Shown: positions 1 to 10,758 of the stretch, in pieces
Layout: each line of letters starts with the position of its first letter
How positions within the stretch are numbered: position 1 is the first letter of the stretch
From: Phanerochaete sordida
Taxonomy: Eukaryota > Basidiomycota > Agaricomycetes > Polyporales > Phanerochaetaceae
Assembly: GCA_019973155.2 (NCBI GenBank)
Contig: BPQB01000003.1
Location: forward strand, 372,001-436,000
DNA: 64,000 nt
Direction of reading: 5' to 3'
The notes under the pieces: model-generated
Told to the model about the DNA's origin: nothing
What the model saw: the letters and a program-made list of their open reading frames with translations, nothing else
The model's database searches: none
Position numbers and translations under genes: made by a program

Positions 1-2734
1 TGTTATTGCCCATGGTCCGTTCCAACGTCTCTCCTTCCCCCTGCCTCGTTTCTGACATGCCATTCTTGCAGTCGACCACGGCAAGTCCACCCTCACCGAC
101 TCCCTTGTCTCCAAGGCCGGTATCATCGCCTCGGCGAAGGCGGGAGACATGCGATTCACGGATACTCGTGAGGATGAAAAGGAGCGTGGTATCACGATCA
201 AGTCCACTGCTATCTCGATGTACTTCGAGGTCGACAAGGAGGATGTCGGTGCTATCAAGCAGAAGACCGAGGGTCAGTCCAATTGATTTTCATCGTGCGC
301 TATCCGTTAATCTTGATACTTGCAGGCAACGAGTTCTTGATCAACTTGATCGACTCCCCCGGTCACGTCGACTTCTCCTCTGAGGTCACGGCCGCTCTCC
401 GTGTCACTGACGGTGCCCTCGTCGTCGTCGACTGTGTTGACGGTGTTTGCGTCCAGACCGAGACCGTGCTCCGTCAGGCCCTTACCGAGCGTATCAAGCC
501 TGTCGTTGTCATCAACAAGGTCGACCGTGCCCTCCTCGAGCTCCAGGTCGACAAGGAGGAGCTCTTCCAGTCCTTCCGCCGCACTGTTGAGAACGTCAAC
601 GTCATCATCTCCACCTACCACGACGAGGTTCTCGGCGACGTCCAGGTCTACCCCGAAAAGGGTACCGTCGCTTTCGGTTCCGGTCTCCACGGCTGGGCCT
701 TCACTCTCCGTCAGTTCGCCACCCGCTACGCCAAGAAGTTCGGTGTCGACAAGGAGAAGATGATGACCAAGCTCTGGGGCGACAACTTCTTCAACCCTGC
801 TACCCGCAAGTGGTCGACCAAGTCCGCCGACGCTGACGGCAAGCCCCTCGACCGTGCCTTCAACATGTTCGTCCTTGACCCGATCTTCAAGATCTTCGAT
901 GCGGTCATGAACTTCAAGAAGGACGCCATCGCCCCCATGCTCGAGAAGCTCGACGTCAAGCTCGCTCAGGAGGAGCGTGACCTCGAGGGCAAGGCTCTCC
1001 TCAAGGTCATCATGCGCAAGTTCCTGCCCGCCGGCGACTCCCTCTTGGAGATGATTGTCATTAACCTCCCCTCGCCCGCTACCGCTCAGCGCTACCGTGT
1101 CGAGACCCTCTACGAGGGTCCCATGGACGACGAGACCGCCATCGGTATCCGTGACTGCGACCCCAAGGGCCCTCTCTGTCTCTACGTCTCCAAGATGGTC
1201 CCCACCTCCGACAAGGGCCGCTTCTACGCCTTCGGCCGTGTCTTCTCTGGTACCGTCCGCGCCGGCCCCAAGATCCGCATCCAGGGCCCCAATTACATTC
1301 CCGGCAAGAAGGATGACCTCTTCATCAAGTCCATCCAGCGTACCATTCTCATGATGGGTCGTTACATCGAGCCCATCGAAGACTGCCCTGCTGGTAACAT
1401 CGTCGGTCTTGTCGGTATCGACCAGTTCCTGCTCAAGAGCGGTACTCTCACCAGCTCGGAGACTGCGCACAACATGAGGGTCATGAAGTTCTCCGTCTCC
1501 CCCGTCGTCCAGGTCGCCGTCGAGGTCAAGAACGCCGCCGATCTCCCCAAGCTTGTCGAGGGTCTCAAGCGTCTCTCCAAGTCCGACCCCTGTGTCCAGG
1601 CCTGGATTTCCGAGTCCGGTGAGCACATCGTCGCCGGTGCTGGTGAGCTCCACTTGGAGATTTGCTTGAAGGTTAGTCTCGACTCGTACTCATCCTACGC
1701 ATTATTCTAAATTGCCCGCAATAGGATCTCCAAGAGGACCACGCTGGTGTTCCCCTCAAGATCTCCGACCCCGTCGTCGGTTACCGTGAGACCGTTAAGG
1801 CCGAGTCCTCCATCGTTGCTCTGTCCAAGTCCCAGAACAAGCACAACCGTCTCTACGTCAAGGCCATGCCCATTGAGGAGGAGCTCACCCTCGCCATCGA
1901 GTCCGGCAAGGTCTCCGCTCGTGACGATTACAAGCTCCGTGCTCGTCTCCTCGCCGACGAGTTCGGCTGGGATGTCACCGATGCCCGCAAGATTTGGTGC
2001 TTCGGCCCCGACACCACCGGCCCTAACCTGCTCGTTGATGTCACCAAGGGTGTTCAGTACCTCAACGAGATCAAGGATTCTTGCGTTGCTGCGTTCCAGT
2101 GGGCGACCAAGGAAGGTGTCCTCTGCGAGGAGAACATGCGTGGTGTCCGCTTCAACGTCCTCGATGTTACTGTGCGTCTCTGCCCTTTTCGTGCAACGAT
2201 CTGCCTCTGACATATTGCTCTACAGCTCCACACCGATGCCATTCACCGTGGTGGAGGACAGATCATCCCCACTTGCCGTCGTGTCTGCTACGCCGCCTGC
2301 TTGCTCGCCGAGCCCACTCTCCAGGAGCCCATCTACCTCGTCGAGATCCAGTGCCCGGAGAACGCCATCGGTGGTATCTACTCCGTCCTCAACAAGCGCC
2401 GTGGACAGGTCTTCAGCGAGGAGCAGCGCCCCGGAACCCCCATGTTCACTGTCAAGGCCTACCTCCCCGTCATGGAGTCCTTCGGCTTCAACGGCGAGCT
2501 CCGTGCCGCCACCTCTGGCCAGGCGTTCCCGCAGTCAGTGATGGACCACTGGGAGTTGATGAACGGCTGTGAGTATTTCTCAGTACGCTCTAGAGAAATC
2601 TCGAAATCTGACTTGTTTTACCAGCTCCTCTCGAGAAGGGCTCGAAGCTTGAGGAGATTGTCAGGGGCGTCCGTGTCCGCAAGGGTCTCAAGCCCGAGGT
2701 TCCCCCTCTCGACACCTACTACGACAAGCTCTAA
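1..2734 (+). CDS. EF2: Translation elongation factor 2 (eEF2), 5' truncated by window edge
   Basis: GTPase that moves peptidyl-tRNA from the A to the P site on the cytosolic ribosome. The window opens inside the G1 region: exon 1-14 reads VIAH and joins exon 72-272 to give the AHVDHGKST P-loop. Further exons are 326-1671, 1725-2171, 2226-2568 and 2625-2734. DSPGH (G3) and NKVD (G4) are present. The exon at 2226 starts with [12 protein letters not shown], which carries the histidine modified to diphthamide in the family. The C-terminus [10 protein letters not shown] is typical of eEF2. Codon use is strongly biased to C-ending codons, as expected for a highly expressed gene. Only the first exon(s), roughly 20-25 residues, are missing. 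All introns are 53-57 nt with GT-AG ends. Confidence 0.97.
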
Positions 2735-3071
2735 GGAAGTGTACAATTGCAAGCCTGTTCATTTTGTGTCATGTATCGCTCGCTGTCTTTCCTCTACTAG
2801 CTCGCTGCATTTGTATTCTGCCCCGAATCGCATTTTCTATCGGTCTCTTTGCGCTGCGTGCATCTGCAAAACTGCTCCGTCGACGGCGGGCGTCGACAAG
2901 CGTAGGTTCTGTCAAGAGACACGTCTAAGTGGATAAGTCGGGTCCGGTTGAGTCGTCGATGCCAGCCCTCGCCAGTCAGTGGTAGTCGTCAGCGCGGCAC
3001 CGGGAGCCGCGCTGACTCCTTTCTGTCCCATAAAACTGAACGTTGCCGCAAGGATTGTTCTCACCGTCACA
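2735..3071. other. Intergenic: EF2 3' region and kinase promoter
   Basis: This stretch holds the EF2 3' UTR (T-rich from about 2755) and the upstream region of the APH-fold kinase. No further gene, RNA or repeat is seen. Open frames continue into it from the kinase, but they lack a well-placed start. Confidence 0.5.
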
Positions 3072-4267
3072 ATGAGCTCAGAAGATCTCGCAGCTCCAGA
3101 CGGTCTTCGGAGCTACCTTGCGGGCACTCCCTTCGCCAGCACGGACATCAATGCTCTCTCGGGCGGCTTGGGCAACTACACCTATCGCGTACGTCTCGCC
3201 CAGCCGTACCATGGCCACGAGACGGTCGTCGTGAAGCATGGCAAAGCGTGGCTTCCCGCCGCCAGAACGTTCGAACTCCCGTTGTACAGGCAGGTCAGTA
3301 CTCCGCCGAGCACGCCACCTCGACGTCCAACGCTCACCACCTTCGTCCACCACGCCCACAGAAGTACGAAGTCGAGTCCTTGCGACGCGTCCGCGCGCTG
3401 CTCCCGGAGGACGCGCTCGTCACGACGCCCGAGATCTTCCTCTTCGACGAACCCGCGAGCGTCATCATCATGGAGGACTGCGGCGCGGACTCGGACTCGC
3501 TGAAGAACCTCCTCCTCGCGGACGGCGCCCTCACCCCCGCCGCCGCGCAGACGATCGGTGCCGCGCTCGGCGCGTTCATCGTGCGCGTGCACGCATGGGG
3601 CCGCGAGCAAGAGACGATCGACTTCTTCAAGCACAACACCTTCGCGCGCAGCCTCTCCGCGCAGATCACGTACGGCCGCGTGCTCGAGACGGTCACGGGG
3701 CAGGCCGGGCTCGACACGCTCGCGGACCCGCCGCTCGACGTCCCGGCGCCGCAGCTCGCCGCCCTCGCCGACGTCTGCAGCACGGTCGCGGACGCGATCC
3801 GCACGCGCGAGGACGGCTGCGTGCACGGCGACTTCTGGACGGGGAACGTCATCGTGCGGCTCGCCGGCGCGGGCGCGGCGCGCAGGCCCGCGCGCGCCTT
3901 CGTCGTCGACTGGGAGCTCGCGAAGACGGGCGTGCCGGGGAACGACCTCGGGCAGTTCGCCGCGGAGGTGCTGCAGGCACGCACGTTCTTCCCGGCCTGC
4001 GAGCCTGCCGCCGCCGCCCTCCTGCCCGCGCTCCTCGGCGCGTACCGCGCCGCCGCGCCTGGCATGGACATGCGCGAGACGGCGCGCTTCGCGGTGGCGC
4101 ACGTCGGCGCGCATATCTCGACGTGGACACCGCGCACGGAGACGTGGCGGGCGCAGGGGAGGGATCTGGTCCGGCAGGTCGTGCTGCAGGGCGTGCAGCT
4201 CCTGCTTCAGGCGCACGACCAGGAAGATGACTTGAGCCAGACTATGTTTGGGCCGTTGCTAGGGTAG
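3072..4267 (+). CDS. APH/choline kinase-fold phosphotransferase family protein
   Basis: Two exons, 3072-3293 and 3362-4267 (68-nt intron, phase 0), give 375 residues. The kinase-like fold is shown by the Brenner-type loop CVHGDFWTGN (catalytic Asp and Asn) followed by the metal-binding segment VVDWELAKTG. This is the HGDxxxGN...DWE arrangement of aminoglycoside phosphotransferase and methylthioribose kinase relatives. The N-terminal lobe has GGLGNYTYRV (Gly-rich loop) and VVKHGK (likely ATP-binding Lys). The start at 3072 was chosen because it begins just before the conserved lobe; in-frame codons reach further upstream but look non-coding. The substrate cannot be read from sequence. Fungal members are usually annotated only as phosphotransferase enzyme family. 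GC is very high in exon 2, which creates long shadow frames on both strands. Confidence 0.85.
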
Positions 4268-4343
4268 AGGCCGGAGAAGAATTCTGCGCAGACTGTAGAA
4301 GAAACATCGCTTTGCTGGGGAGGATGAGTACAGGCTATCAATA

Positions 4344-4998
4344 TCACGGCCGAGCGAAGTACGTCTGCTCTAAATATCGGCCATAGTCGTTGGCGCCCCG
4401 CAGCCAGATGGAGTACCACATGTACGTGAACATGACGCCATGGGCAACGCCTGCGAGGACCTGCGGGACGGTATGGTGTCCGAGCCATATGCGCGAGACG
4501 GCGATCGCGGTCGCCCACGGCACAACGACACCAGGAACTACGATTCGCGTCCACGGAGAGTCAGGGACGGTCGGATGAATGGGAAGGTAGGTCGAGGCCC
4601 AGAGGGTGTAAGCTGCGTAATACGTTATGACGGCCGCGTGCGTGCTCGGCATGCTGGCGGGGAACACAAAACTTAGTAACGGCGATGCCGCGGCGTAAAA
4701 AGATGGGCACGCACCCGTATGAGTTCTTCTGTCGGTCTGGGGAAGGGTGTACGGGGCGCGGCTGGCGAATAAACCGCTTTACCGCCTTGACTGTGCGCGA
4801 GCACACGACCGCGCCCAGGGCAAAGTAGGCGATGCCGGCTGAGCGCGTGTATAGGATTACAGCGGCGGTGAGGGCTGTCACGGTGACATTGGACTGTAAA
4901 TAGGCGTCAGCGCGTGCCGACGAAGGAGAAGGCTGGTGCCGTACGTGCTCGAGGAGTAGGTTCACCGCCGCGAGAGCGGGCCGGAAGATGCTCGCCAT
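4344..4998 (-). CDS. CAX4: Dolichyl-diphosphatase (PAP2 superfamily)
   Basis: Exons 4715-4998 and 4344-4671, separated by a short 43-nt intron, encode 203 residues. Family role: it removes one phosphate from dolichyl diphosphate on the ER lumenal side, recycling the lipid carrier for N-glycosylation. The three PAP2 signature blocks are visible: KRFIRQPRP, MPSTHA after the splice, and SRIWLGHHTVPQVLAG with the catalytic His. Several hydrophobic segments fit a small multipass ER protein. Motif spacing and the Q in motif 3 (HTVPQV) match the Cax4/DOLPP1 branch rather than PA phosphatases. It is divergent to the PLC-like gene across about 350 bp. The small intron size is the least certain part of the model. 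Confidence 0.85.
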
Positions 4999-5347
4999 AG
5001 GCTCCTACTAGGGTCGTTCTGAGCATGCATAATTGAGTGCAAGCATGGGCGACTTACAGCGAGAAGTGCGGTGTGCCGCGAGGCCTGGGGAACAAGCCAA
5101 TGATATACGCAGGCGCAGTCGCCACGTGGGCGCGCAGACAAATGGCAGCGGGGTAAGCGCGCGCGCTCGCAGTGTCCGAAGGAGAGGCTGTCCGACAGCC
5201 ACCTCCGATTTCCCTCACTTGCTCTCGTCCCATCTCTCTCCGACTCTGCCCTCTTTTGCCAATAAATAACGCACCCTCCGACCCGCATTGACTGCGGGGC
5301 CCTCGCTTTCCCTCTAATCCTCCCCTACCCTCCCACCGATCCCAGGG
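4999..5347. promoter_or_regulatory. Divergent intergenic region, CAX4 / PLC-like gene
   Basis: The two genes are head to head here, so both promoters must lie in this 349 bp. Pyrimidine-rich tracts (about 5205-5255 and 5305-5340) lead into the PLC-like start, a common fungal promoter trait. An AATAAATAA stretch sits near 5258. I see no clear TATA box or other site. Confidence 0.45.
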
Positions 5348-6875
5348 ATGCGTCTCTCCTCCCTCCTGACGCCGGCCGTCCTCTCCCTGCTAATTCCGGC
5401 CTCTATCGCCTTATCGGTGGGCATCCAGTCCCGTGCGACGACATGCAATGGCTCGCCCGACGTGAGTCTATCGCCGCTGACAGCACACTCGCACCCTTAC
5501 CCACGCCCATCAGCTTTGCAACCGCTCGTTCGGTAATGTCACCTTCGTCGGCGCCCACGATTCGTACGCCGTCGGCATCAATAACTGTGAGCGCATTCTG
5601 GCTGCAGCGGACCGTCCCTGAGCTGATGACGCGACGCCTGGCTAGTGGCGGCGAATCAGGACTATGATGGTGCGTATGGGACTAGTGCACGACGATCAGG
5701 GTTGCTCAGCTGCTTTATCTAGTAACCCAGCAACTGAAGGACGGCATACGGTTACTGCAACTTCAAGCTCATGGTCTGAACGGCGTCATCCAGCTTTGCC
5801 ATACAAGCTGCGTGCGTGCAAGTTCTCTGTTGGTATACGACTGAACTTAATTAGAGATTGCAGGGTCTCTACAACGGTGGACCATTAGTCGACTACCTGG
5901 GGAAAGGTCAGTCGCGTTATTTTTACCAGGCAGCCGTTTGCTCATATTCCACTCAGTCAAGACATGGATGGACGGCAACCCTAACGAAGGTCAGTAACAC
6001 CTCTCATTAATGCCAAGACCGTAGCTCATATGACCTGCAGTGGTAACCCTCCTCATCGTCAATTCGGACGGTGTGGACCCTTCGTACTTTGATACGGACT
6101 TCAAGTCGGCAGGGCTTGACACGATGTCCTACAAGCCGCCAGCTGCTTCAATGCCAGCGGCCGCTTGGCCCACACTTGGGACTCTGATAGATGCAGGCAC
6201 ACCTCTCGTTACCTTCCTTACCACCACTGCGGACTACACGAGGTTCCCTTACCTCATCGACGGTATGTCAGATGACCTCCAGCTTCTGTCCTCGCTCACA
6301 CTATCCCAGAGTTCTCCAACGTGTGGGAGACACCCTTTGACGTCACGACGACGTTCGATTGCAGTGTCAATCGCACGAGTGGTGACCCAACGACGCAGAT
6401 GTTCCTGATCAATCACTTCCTTGACCAAGTCATCTTGGGCTTCCCAGCTCCCTTTGTGGAGCAGGCGAATGCCACCAACTCTGCTAGTGGCCAAAACTCT
6501 CTGGGAGAGCAGGTCCAACAGTGCGTGACCGATCACGGACGTGTCCCGAACTTCCTGCTCGTAGACGTAAGTGCCTTCCATATGTCCTATGCAGTTGGTC
6601 GTTGACTAGTAATCGCCCTGTAGTTCTACGAGTACGGCGGCGGGTCCGTTTTCCAGATAGCCGCATCCGCAAACGGGGTAGAATACAGCCCGAGTACACC
6701 CATAGCTACACCTATCCCCCAAGGGTCTGGCACGGCTCCCACAAGTTCAGGCACTGTTAGCACAACTTCTATTAGTACTGGTGCGGCAGTCAGTGTGCGA
6801 GTTGTCCAAGGTCAGCTGATAGGACTACTAGGTTTCGTAATGTCCGTTATAATTGGGGCTTTGAGCGTTGTCTAG
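5348..6875 (+). CDS. Secreted PLC-like phosphodiesterase, probably GPI-anchored
   Basis: Nine exons (5348-5461, 5514-5586, 5646-5669, 5723-5811, 5864-5906, 5957-5989, 6041-6262, 6310-6566, 6624-6875) encode 368 residues. A signal peptide (MRLSSLLTPAVLSLLIP then an Ala/Ser-rich end) opens the protein. The PI-PLC X-like TIM-barrel core carries GAHDSYAVG (first catalytic His), IRLLQLQAHG, WMDGNPNEVV and FLLVDFYEYG. This is the fungal PLC-like family, which keeps the barrel but usually lacks a C2 domain and proven PI specificity. The tail is Ser/Thr-rich and ends in a hydrophobic stretch (GLLGFVMSVIIGALSVV), typical of a GPI-attachment signal. Exon 3 is only 24 nt. The likely place is the cell wall or plasma membrane surface; the substrate is unknown. 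Confidence 0.88.
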
Positions 6876-7299
6876 GAATACCGGCTTTGGACAGACTATC
6901 TCGAGGACACAGACTATCGCCTATGCGAATGCTGATCTAATTGCTATTCTTTAATGGGACCTCTGTATTATACCGCGGGCGCAAGAACTGTATCACTAGC
7001 TGCTTTCCACTTGGCGCATTGACTGGCGGGAGGACTATGGTCTTCGTTGTGCGCCGTGTACGTATGCAATACGTATGTATCCAGAGGGAGAGACTCTTGG
7101 GCGTTGTCCCGTAGGATTTGTCTGCACACTCCGTACCAGGGGATCCTCTCATCCCGTCTCCTCCGTACGCCCCGTCCTGCCGCCCCGCGAACGCGCCCTG
7201 TGACGTGACGACGGAGCTGTGACTGGGTGTTGGTGACGCCGAGCGGTGACTTCCCGCCGCTACGGCGGCTGCGGGTATTCCAGCGCCTAGGCTTCTACC
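6876..7299. other. Intergenic, no gene seen
   Basis: This is the 3' region of the PLC-like gene followed by the upstream region of the FAR1-type gene. Short frames on either strand overlap the neighbouring exons only. No RNA gene or repeat was recognised. Confidence 0.45.
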
Positions 7300-8489
7300 A
7301 TGAGCTTTCAGCACTTCCGGCTTCACCCCCTCACCGCGCAGGTGACACACAGCGCAACAAATCCACATTCGCAGTCGTCTCTCTCGCATGCACTTGTCCA
7401 GCCGCAGACATCCATTTCGGCGCAGCCGATTCTGAACAATGGCGGCCCGACCATCCAGATCCAACGCGTACAGAACGGCGTGAAGAAGGGGCCGTACGGC
7501 TCTGGCGACGCCGACGACGGCTACACGCTCGTGTTCGAGACCATGGATGCGTTCCAGGAATGGCGGCGCAAGGAGGAGGAGGAGAAGATGATCGAGTTCG
7601 TGAAAGGAGACACACACGGCTCGAAAGCAGTGCCCCCTCGGTTCAAGGACCACACCAAGCTCGTGTGCGCACGGCACACGCGCAGCGGGCGCAAAAAATA
7701 CGTCAAGAAGTACCCCGACCGGGTGCGCAAAGTGCCCAGCCGCAAGGTGCGTGACCGCCCCCGCACCGTGTTGCAACGGCCTCTTATCCAGCGTTGCAAG
7801 GAAGCTTGAGGGCACCGGCTGCCCGGCGTCCATCAGCTACAAGACCTACTTCGACACGGACGAGGTGCGGGTGTGCTGTGAGTCGCCGTGCTGCGGACCG
7901 ACGCGTCGTGCGCTGACCGCCCGCCAGACATGTCCGAGCATTCGCACGAGATCGGGCTCCCGAACCTCCCGTTCACGAAGCGCGGGCGCAAGCTCGCCTC
8001 GGAGCAGCAGCAGTCGCGCGCGCGGAGCCGTGCCGCACGAGAGTCAAGCGAGGCGTCGAAATCGCCGCCGCCGCTCGACCCCTCAAACGAACCGGCCTCC
8101 GCGTCCGCCGCGGGCCCGTCGAACCAACACTCGCAGCACACGAGCATGTCCCCACCGCACAACCCCGCGCCGCCGATGCAGACGTTCCAGGCGGCGATGG
8201 CGATGGTGCCGCAGCCGCAGCCGATGGCACAACCACCCGTACCTCAGCCGCTCGCGCCGCCACCACCGCAGCCACTCGCCCAGGAGCGGTGGGACCGTAT
8301 GAGCGTGTTGTTCCAGGGCATCCGGGACAACGCGCGCAATTTTGACTACCCTGCGCCGTCCGTCGCTGCGCTGGAGAGCATCCTCATCCGTCTCTATTTG
8401 GAAAGTCCCATGGGCGGCGGTGAGCCCACGTCGGTGTCTATAACGTCTCGGGACTAACTTCTGGCACAGGGGTAGTCAACGGAGGATAG
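7300..8489 (+). CDS. FAR1/WRKY-GCM1-type zinc-binding domain protein
   Basis: Exons 7300-7746, 7805-7877, 7928-8419 and 8470-8489 give 343 residues. Residues about 70-190 carry a cysteine/histidine pattern: LVCARHTRSGRKKY, then GCPASISYKTYFD, then VCYMSEHSHEIG, where the last Cys and the HxH are brought together by splicing. This C...C...HxH order with basic linkers is that of the FAR1 and MULE-transposase-associated WRKY-GCM1 zinc fold, a DNA-binding module. A Gln/Pro-rich linker (about 240-290) and a short helical tail follow. No transposase domain is attached. The intron at 7747 needs a GGAAG acceptor to keep frame, so that junction is provisional. The last intron (8420-8469, branch ACTAAC, acceptor CACAG) replaces the read-through stop at 8457 with a GVVNGG end. 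Confidence 0.72.
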
Positions 8490-9296
8490 CTTGTTAATGA
8501 GACGAGCCCCTTCGTCGTCGGATTCCCACCATTATTACTGTGCCATACTATGTAATCTCTCTAAGTCCTCTACTCTATAGCTCCACGCTTACGCCCGCCA
8601 GGACTCGCCAAATCTTGTACCCCTATAAGCATTCCACACTTCGTTATTACCCCTTGTGTTATATGCACTGATGGTAGATAGGAAAGCATTTCACGATACC
8701 TCCCCAGTCTCACGCGCTGGGTTATGCCTTGTTCCAGGAAGACTATCTGTGTCTCCGTGAAGGGCGTTCAACCGTACCTAAACGGTCCCACGGGTAGCCA
8801 TACGACGTCCGATTGTCCTGGCTTGCTCCTTCGTCGACTCGCTCCCGTCGGTGTACAGACTGGTGTATCCTTGGCCGCGTAATACATGCCGTCTAGGGTA
8901 GTATCGACTCAGCTGTTCTTTCTTCTTGGAACTACTGTTAAATAGCAACTTTGACTTCAACACTGCCCACTTCTTAGCCCAAGGGGCGTCGACGTCGGCA
9001 TAAACTCGAAGCTTACACACACACGGCTGAAGCGTAATATCGCAGGGCTGATTTCGAGTGCGTGCTAATGCGACTGCGTGGGCGACCGTCGAAACAGTGG
9101 GTATTGGAGAGGGCGGAGGCAGCTTCCCGGTACGGTCTGCAGCGACCTTGTGGCGTCGATCGAAATTGCAGTTTGGGCGCTTCCGCACGTCTCTCATTTT
9201 GCCTTCGCCCTCTTCGCGTTCCCTCTCCCGCCTGAGGCTACGCCCTCTCCTCCTACTTATATCCTACCTCAACTCAGCGGGCTAAAACCTCTGAAG
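8490..9296. other. Intergenic, 807 bp, no gene supported
   Basis: It lies between two plus-strand genes. A minus-strand frame at 8778-9197 is open, but its translation is low in known motifs and is Arg/Ser-rich like a shadow frame. The part near 9180-9260 is pyrimidine-rich and fits the UTP11 promoter. Confidence 0.45.
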
Positions 9297-10432
9297 ATGT
9301 CGTCTCTCCGCAACTCGCTGCACCGCCGCAACCACAAGGAGCGCGGGCAGCTCGCGCACCGCGAGAAGCTTGGCGTGCTCGAGAAGCACAAGGACTACGT
9401 GCTGCGCGCGCGGGACTACCACTCGAAGCAGGACCGCCTCACGCGTCTGCGACAGAAGGCGGCGGAGCGCAACAAGGATGAGTTCTACTTCGGGATGACC
9501 AGGCAGCGCACGCGCGGCGGCGTGCACATCCAGGACCGCGGAAACGAGGCGCTGCCCACGGACGTCGTGAAGGTGCTCAAGTCGCAGGATGAGAACTACA
9601 TACGGACGATGCGGCTCGCGAACCAAAAGGTGCGTGGCTGGCCGGGTGCTGGGGCTGTGGAGGCTTATAATTGTGCTGCAGAAAATAGACAGACTCAAGG
9701 TACAGCTCACTGCGCTGGCAGACCTTCTCAAGGCCGACCTCATTGATGGCGAAGATGAAGAGCTCGACGAGGAAGAGCTTGATGTACTTAGGACCGCAGG
9801 CATCATAGCTGGCGGGACCGACTCAAAGCGCAAGCGCCGCAAATCCGCAAGCAAGCACATAGTCTTTGCTGAGCGTGAGGAAGAAGGCAAGTTCACCAGC
9901 CAGTCGACCGATGATAAAATCCTGATTCCTACGCAGGTCGAGCGTATGTACCTCCGACCAGACCTGAACTGAACGACGACATGGAAGTCGAAGAAGACCT
10001 CGAGGACCTCGGATGGAAGACTGTCGAGAATGCTGAAAAGAACAAGCGAAGGAAAGGCAAAGGCAGAGCAGATGCAGAAAGTGCGGCTGCCGCCGAGGAG
10101 CAGAGGCAGGAGGAGGCAACAGTGAGTGTGAAGCAACTTTTATACAATCTTTCGTGCTAAAGCAAGATTTACAGGAGCGGAAAACAAGGCTCCTGAAAGA
10201 GTTGGCTGCTCGCCTGAATCGCGACCGGCTGCTGCGCTATACAGAGCGCGAGCTCGAGATGCAGAAGGCACTCATGGGCAAGGGAGCCTCGAGAAAGAAG
10301 CAGGGTGTGGAGAAGGTCGAGGATGAGAACGACGACGACGAAGACGACGATGAGGAGCGGAGGCCCAAGAAGGTGGATGAGAAACTGTGGAAGCCTCGGG
10401 TATACAAATGGCGGGTGGAGAGGAAGCGATAG
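9297..10432 (+). CDS. UTP11: U3 snoRNP (SSU processome) protein Utp11
   Basis: Exons 9297-9629, 9682-9943, 9988-10121 and 10175-10432 encode 328 residues. Utp11 is an essential nucleolar part of the small-subunit processome needed for 18S rRNA maturation. The family N-terminus is clear: [31 protein letters not shown] and [17 protein letters not shown]. The lysine-rich C-terminus ([20 protein letters not shown]) is also conserved. The protein is highly charged throughout, with an acidic DEDDDEE run near residue 300. The start has the first Met of the conserved MSSLRN block. The intron 9944-9987 (44 nt, GTATGT donor, GAAG acceptor) is needed to avoid a stop at 9970 and restores a [13 protein letters not shown] reading. 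Confidence 0.93.
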
Positions 10433-10758
10433 TCGGGGCACGATACGGCTGGATCGACATTTCATTACGCACCTTCTGTTTCAGGGGTCACATAGGCATT
10501 TTGGTTTACTGCGCGCATTCCTCGTCTGCGGTGCTCTCCGTTACTATTTAGCTACCGACCCTGACCGCTGCCCAGTCGCCTGCGCATGCAGATACAATTC
10601 TTCAGGGCCGCCCGGCGCAGTGCGCTGGGTACGTCATGTGCATGCGTCTCTCGGCCCTGGTCCTTTGATCAAAGCAGAAGTGTGCATGCTGGTGGAGTGC
10701 TTCTCAATCGGGCCTCTCGTCCGTCTTGCTCCCCGCCTCTTTCCCCTCCACCGTCACC
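10433..10758. other. Intergenic, UTP11 3' end and LSB5 promoter
   Basis: This 326 bp stretch holds no gene that I can support. The region just before 10759 is rich in C and T (about 10725-10755), as in other promoters of this window. Confidence 0.4.

Noticed and set aside
307..1653. A 448-codon open frame on the minus strand across eEF2.
   Set aside because: It is the antisense shadow of the highly biased eEF2 coding strand (C-ending codons remove stops). Its translation is Asp/Gly/Leu-rich with no motif, and the plus strand has the full eEF2 signature.
3182..4230. Long antisense and off-frame open frames over the APH-fold kinase.
   Set aside because: Caused by very high GC in exon 2. They are Arg/Ala-rich and without motifs, while the sense frame carries HGDFWTGN and VVDWE.
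8420..8457. The read-through end of the FAR1-type gene at 8457.
   Set aside because: A consensus intron (GTGAGC donor, ACTAAC branch, CACAG acceptor) gives a better end at 8489. The difference is small, so I note it only.
8778..9197. A 139-codon minus-strand gene between the FAR1-type gene and UTP11.
   Set aside because: No motif, odd composition, and it overlaps the likely UTP11 promoter.
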